DNA of 8,036 nucleotides. Source: Akkermansia sp. GTDB taxonomy: Bacteria; Verrucomicrobiota; Verrucomicrobiia; Verrucomicrobiales; Akkermansiaceae. Of this stretch, positions 5,355 through 8,036 are shown one piece after another. Under the pieces are notes generated by a model. It saw only the letters and a program-made list of their open reading frames with translations. It was not told the origin of the DNA and did not search any database. The position numbers and the translations under genes were made by a program. Numbering within the stretch: position 1 is the stretch's first letter; the number at the start of each line of letters is the position of its first letter. The stretch spans positions 1 through 8,036 of the forward strand of contig JAFZGH010000114.1 in NCBI GenBank assembly GCA_017555465.1. Direction: 5' to 3'.

Positions 5355-7472
5355 ATGCCTGAAATCATCAAACGAAACGGTAAGCGTGAACGCTTCGAGG
5401 CCTACAAGGTACAGCAGGCCATCGAAAAGGCGTTCCACGCCTCACAGGAGGAATATAATCCTCTTGTCTACGCAAATGTGCTGGATAAGCTGAAGCACGA
5501 AGAATACCTGCCTGTGGAAATGGTGCAGGACCGCATCGAAAAGGAAATGATGCGTGCCGGTGCCTACGACACAGCCCGCAATTTCATTAAATACCGTTTC
5601 CTGCACAAGCTGCAGCGCGAGCAGATTGCCGGCCTCTACAAGGGCAACACCTGGGTTGATTGTAAGCAGACGATTGAGGAATACGTAGGCAACACGGACT
5701 GGCGCATCAAGGCAAACTCCAACACCACATACTCCAACGCCGGCCTCGTGAACAACACCGCCGGTAAGGTGATTGCCAACTACTGGCTCGACCAGGTGTA
5801 CACTCCGGAAGAAGGCGCCGCCCACCGCAATGGCGACTACCACATCCATGACCTTGACTGCCTCACCGGTTACTGCGCCGGCTGGAGTCTGCGCGCCCTG
5901 CTCAACGAAGGATTCAACGGCGTGCGCAGCCGAGTGAACAGCCGTCCGCCCAAGCACTTCCGCGAGGCTCTGGGCCAGATGGCCAACTTCCTGGGCATTC
6001 TGCAGAGCGAATGGGCCGGTGCACAGGCTTTCAGCTCCTTTGATACCTATCTTTCCCCGTACCTCTTCAAGGACCAGCTGCCTTACAAGGCAGTGAAGAA
6101 AGCCCTGCGCGGTTTCGTGTACAACCTGAATGTGCCCAGCCGCTGGGGGCAGAGCCCGTTCACCAACGTGACCATCGACTGGACCGTGCCCCGCGACCTG
6201 CGCGAGCAGACCCCCATGTCCGGCAACCAGCACATCTTTGAAGGCCTGGAGGATGAGAACCTGCTTGCCATTGCCCGCGAGCGTGGTGTGGATAGCCTGA
6301 CCGACCTCACTTACAAGCACTTCCAGAAGGAAATGATGGTCATCCAGAAGGCTTTCTATGAAGTGCTTACAGAAGGTGACAGCACCGGCCAGCCTTTCAC
6401 CTTCCCGATTCCCACGGTGAACATCACCGAGGACTTTGACTGGAACGGCGAGAACGTGCCGCTGCTCTTCGAGAACGCAGCCAAGATTGGTTCCTCCTAC
6501 TTCCAGAACTTCGTGGGTTCCCAGTACAAGTACGACGAGAACGGCAACAAGGTTATCGACGAAGAAGCCTACAAGCCGGATGCCGTGCGCTCCATGTGCT
6601 GCCGCCTGCAGCTCGACCTGCGCGAACTGCTCAAGCGTGGCGGTGGTCTGTTCGGCTCTGCTGAAATGACCGGTTCCATCGGTGTGGTTACCATCAACCT
6701 GGCCCGCCTCGGCTATCTGTACAAGGGCAACAAGAACCTGCTGTACAGCAAGCTCGGCGAACTCATGGACCTGGCCAAGGATACCCTGGAGAAGAAGCGC
6801 GTATTCATCAACACGCTGTATGAGCGCGGTCTGTATCCCTACACCAAGCGCTACCTGCCGCACCTGCGCAACCACTTCTCCACCATTGGTCTGAACGGCA
6901 TGAATGAAATGCTGCGCAACTTCTCCAATGATACCATGAACACCGCTGAGCCGCAGGGTATCGCCTTTGCCGAGGAAGTGCTGCACTTCATGCGCGAACG
7001 CATCCGCGGCTACCAGGAGACTACCGGCAACCTCTACAACCTGGAGGCCACCCCCGCCGAAGGCACGACCCACCGCTTCGCCCGCGAAGACCAGAAGCGC
7101 TTCCCGGACATCATCCAGAGCGGCACCCCCGGCCACCGCTACTACACCAACAGTTCCCAGCTGCCTGCCGGCTACACGCACGACCTGTTCAAGGCGCTGC
7201 AGATGCAGGACAAGCTGCAGTGCTGCTACACGGGTGGCACGGTGTTCCACATGTACATGAACGAGGCTATTTCCTCCCCGGAAGCCTGCCGCGACATCGT
7301 ACGCAAGGTGCTCACCAACTTCAAGATGCCCTACATCACGGTGACTCCGCTCTTCTCCGTGTGCGAGAAGCACGGTTACCTCCGCGGCCGCCACGACTTC
7401 TGCCCGCTCTGCGACCAGGAGCTTATCGACCGCGCCCGCACCGAGGAACAGCCTGAACTGCCGCTCTTCTAA
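5355..7472 (+). CDS. nrdD: Anaerobic (class III) ribonucleoside-triphosphate reductase, large protein without glycyl radical domain
   Basis: Reduces ribonucleoside triphosphates to deoxynucleotides without oxygen. The 705-aa product starts with an ATP-cone (about 1-90, IIKRNGKRERF), the allosteric site. Active-site candidates are Cys174 in HIHDLDCLTGYCAGWSL and Cys415/416 in VRSMCCRLQLDL, the probable thiyl-radical position. NVPSRWGQSPFTN (259-271), GGGLFGSAEMTGSIGVVTIN (429-448) and YTGGTVFHMYMNE (625-637) are typical of the formate-independent type, which uses a thioredoxin-like reductant. Near the end is the zinc cluster Cys670, His673, Cys683, Cys686. Normal NrdDs continue into an RVxGY glycyl radical loop; this one stops 19 residues after Cys686 with ELPLF and contains no RVxGY. 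The missing part is the next gene. Codons are strongly C-ending, suggesting high expression. No Shine-Dalgarno precedes the ATG; 5' of it the sequence is A/C-rich. Confidence 0.95.
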   Translation: MPEIIKRNGKRERFEAYKVQQAIEKAFHASQEEYNPLVYANVLDKLKHEEYLPVEMVQDRIEKEMMRAGAYDTARNFIKYRFLHKLQREQIAGLYKGNTWVDCKQTIEEYVGNTDWRIKANSNTTYSNAGLVNNTAGKVIANYWLDQVYTPEEGAAHRNGDYHIHDLDCLTGYCAGWSLRALLNEGFNGVRSRVNSRPPKHFREALGQMANFLGILQSEWAGAQAFSSFDTYLSPYLFKDQLPYKAVKKALRGFVYNLNVPSRWGQSPFTNVTIDWTVPRDLREQTPMSGNQHIFEGLEDENLLAIARERGVDSLTDLTYKHFQKEMMVIQKAFYEVLTEGDSTGQPFTFPIPTVNITEDFDWNGENVPLLFENAAKIGSSYFQNFVGSQYKYDENGNKVIDEEAYKPDAVRSMCCRLQLDLRELLKRGGGLFGSAEMTGSIGVVTINLARLGYLYKGNKNLLYSKLGELMDLAKDTLEKKRVFINTLYERGLYPYTKRYLPHLRNHFSTIGLNGMNEMLRNFSNDTMNTAEPQGIAFAEEVLHFMRERIRGYQETTGNLYNLEATPAEGTTHRFAREDQKRFPDIIQSGTPGHRYYTNSSQLPAGYTHDLFKALQMQDKLQCCYTGGTVFHMYMNEAISSPEACRDIVRKVLTNFKMPYITVTPLFSVCEKHGYLRGRHDFCPLCDQELIDRARTEEQPELPLF

Positions 7473-7519
7473 GCCGAATAACAGTTAACCAACCCCAAAC
7501 CAATAGAAACAACACGAAC

Positions 7520-7732
7520 ATGAGCAACCCGGAAGTAAAACCCGTATACAAGACTGACGAGCAGATCCTCGCAGAGCATGCCGAGGAGCGCACCAAGTGC
7601 ACCGTGTACACCCGCGTGATGGGCTACCACCGTCCGGTGGAGACCTTCAACGCCGGTAAGCAGGGTGAGTTCGAGGAACGCGCCCACTTCGAAGAGCCCT
7701 GCGGCTGTGGCTGCGACGCCATCCTCAAGTAA
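7520..7732 (+). CDS. Free-standing glycyl radical domain of class III RNR (70 aa)
   Basis: The small protein is the C-terminal domain missing from the adjacent NrdD. It contains RVMGYHRPVETFNAGKQGEF (32-51), the glycyl radical signature of NrdD enzymes; Gly35 is the predicted radical site. A charged, probably helical stretch (about 12-26) precedes it, corresponding to the linker after the zinc cluster in full-length NrdD. It ends in an unusual cysteine-rich tail with Cys61, Cys63 and Cys65 (CGCGCD). I infer that NrdG converts Gly35 to a radical and that the protein docks into NrdD to generate the active-site thiyl radical. The gene begins 47 bases after the nrdD stop, in a different frame, and ends 23 bases before nrdG. 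The spacer is A/C-rich with no Shine-Dalgarno. GrcA/YfiD of pyruvate formate-lyase is the nearest known concept, but its motif differs. Confidence 0.9.
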   Translation: MSNPEVKPVYKTDEQILAEHAEERTKCTVYTRVMGYHRPVETFNAGKQGEFEERAHFEEPCGCGCDAILK

Positions 7733-7745
7733 TTCGCGTTGCGAA
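7733..7745 (+). other. Small hairpin between the glycyl radical gene and nrdG
   Basis: TTCGC (7733-7737) and GCGAA (7741-7745) form a 5-bp stem with a 3-nt loop directly after the stop codon. No T-run follows, so it is unlikely to be a terminator; it might tune processing or nrdG translation. Confidence 0.35.
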
Positions 7746-7755
7746 AGCACAGGTT

Positions 7756-8036
7756 ATGCGTCACCCCGCAGATATCACCCCGCTTACCTTTCTGGATTAT
7801 CCGAAAAAAGCGGCCTGTATCTTCTGGTACACCGGGTGTAATCTGCGTTGCCCCTACTGCTATAACCCGGAACTCGTTCTGAGTCATGGCGGAGGGCAGG
7901 ATGAGATGGCTTTCCTCCGGGAGCGCGCCGGCTTCTTAGATGCCGTTGTGCTCTCCGGGGGAGAGTCCACCCTCAACCCCGATATTGCTGAAGTTTGCCG
8001 CGAGATTAAGAAGCTCGGCTACCTCATCAAGGTAGA
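7756..8036 (+). CDS. nrdG: Anaerobic RNR activating protein (radical SAM), N-terminal 93 residues
   Basis: Glycyl radical-generating activase: it uses a [4Fe-4S] cluster and S-adenosylmethionine to abstract hydrogen from the RNR glycine. The frame from the ATG at 7756 runs off the window edge. It shows TFLDYPKKAACIFWYTGCNL (11-30), then the radical-SAM triad Cys28, Cys32 and Cys35 (CNLRCPYC, spacing CX3CX2C) followed by YNPEL. LSGGEST further on is the SAM-binding GGE motif. The LDYP...GCNLRCPYC arrangement matches the NrdG2-type activases rather than E. coli-type NrdG. A weak AGG (7751-7753) sits 2 bases before the ATG, too close for a normal Shine-Dalgarno. Its place directly after the separate glycyl radical gene supports the bipartite RNR model. 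The C-terminal part is outside the window. Confidence 0.93.
   Translation, partial: MRHPADITPLTFLDYPKKAACIFWYTGCNLRCPYCYNPELVLSHGGGQDEMAFLRERAGFLDAVVLSGGESTLNPDIAEVCREIKKLGYLIKV

Noticed and set aside
5218..5493. A GTG-started open frame of 91 codons overlapping the nrdD start
   Set aside because: It runs through the structured leader into nrdD in another frame and its product shows no family features.
5442..7394. A 650-codon open frame antisense to nrdD, and similar long antisense frames opposite argF (2753-3634), tdh (1834-2772) and valS (483-1358)
   Set aside because: They are mirror images of strongly C/G-ending codon usage in genuine genes: products are rich in V, H, G and A with no recognisable domains, while the opposite strand encodes well-conserved families.
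7457..7519. Programmed or accidental frameshift joining nrdD to the small glycyl radical protein
   Set aside because: The small gene's frame is open back to 7457, so a -1 shift before the stop is formally possible. However, there is no slippery heptamer, the fused linker would be low-complexity, the spacer looks like other pre-start regions here, and the ATG is well placed. A sequencing error cannot be fully excluded.

Overview
The window is a compact bacterial chromosome segment of eight genes. It is moderately GC-rich (coding regions by eye near 55-58 % G+C, with strongly C-ending codons in nrdD) and carries no phage, transposon, CRISPR or RNA gene that I can see. The class III (oxygen-sensitive) ribonucleotide reductase points to an anaerobe or facultative anaerobe. 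Almost no gene has a Shine-Dalgarno sequence. My best taxonomic guess is a gut-type Verrucomicrobiota/PVC or Bacteroidota-like organism, but this is inference from base composition, missing SDs and gene content, and I hold it weakly.

Layout. Positions 1-1424 (minus) hold the N-terminal half of valyl-tRNA synthetase. A minus-strand hairpin terminator separates it from L-threonine 3-dehydrogenase (tdh, 1561-2592, minus). A 172-bp divergent region follows, then a tightly packed plus-strand operon: ornithine carbamoyltransferase (argF), SufE and a PUA-less RlmI/COG1092-type methyltransferase. These three genes overlap by 1 and 4 bases. A 366-bp AT-rich regulatory region (4989-5354) leads into an anaerobic RNR operon: nrdD large protein, a 70-aa protein, and nrdG (runs off the right edge).

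Main result. The 705-aa NrdD has the ATP-cone, the two active-site cysteine positions and the C-terminal zinc cluster, but it stops before the glycyl radical domain. That missing domain (RVMGY motif) is encoded by the next gene as a free-standing 70-aa protein, followed by the radical-SAM activase NrdG. The class III reductase therefore looks bipartite, with the radical carried by a small, separately made and possibly replaceable subunit, an arrangement comparable in concept to GrcA/YfiD for pyruvate formate-lyase. Upstream lie two pairs of NrdR-box-like palindromes, each pair spaced exactly 32 bp, and a G/C-rich leader with mutually exclusive pairings just before the nrdD start. Together these suggest a tightly controlled deoxynucleotide-supply operon.
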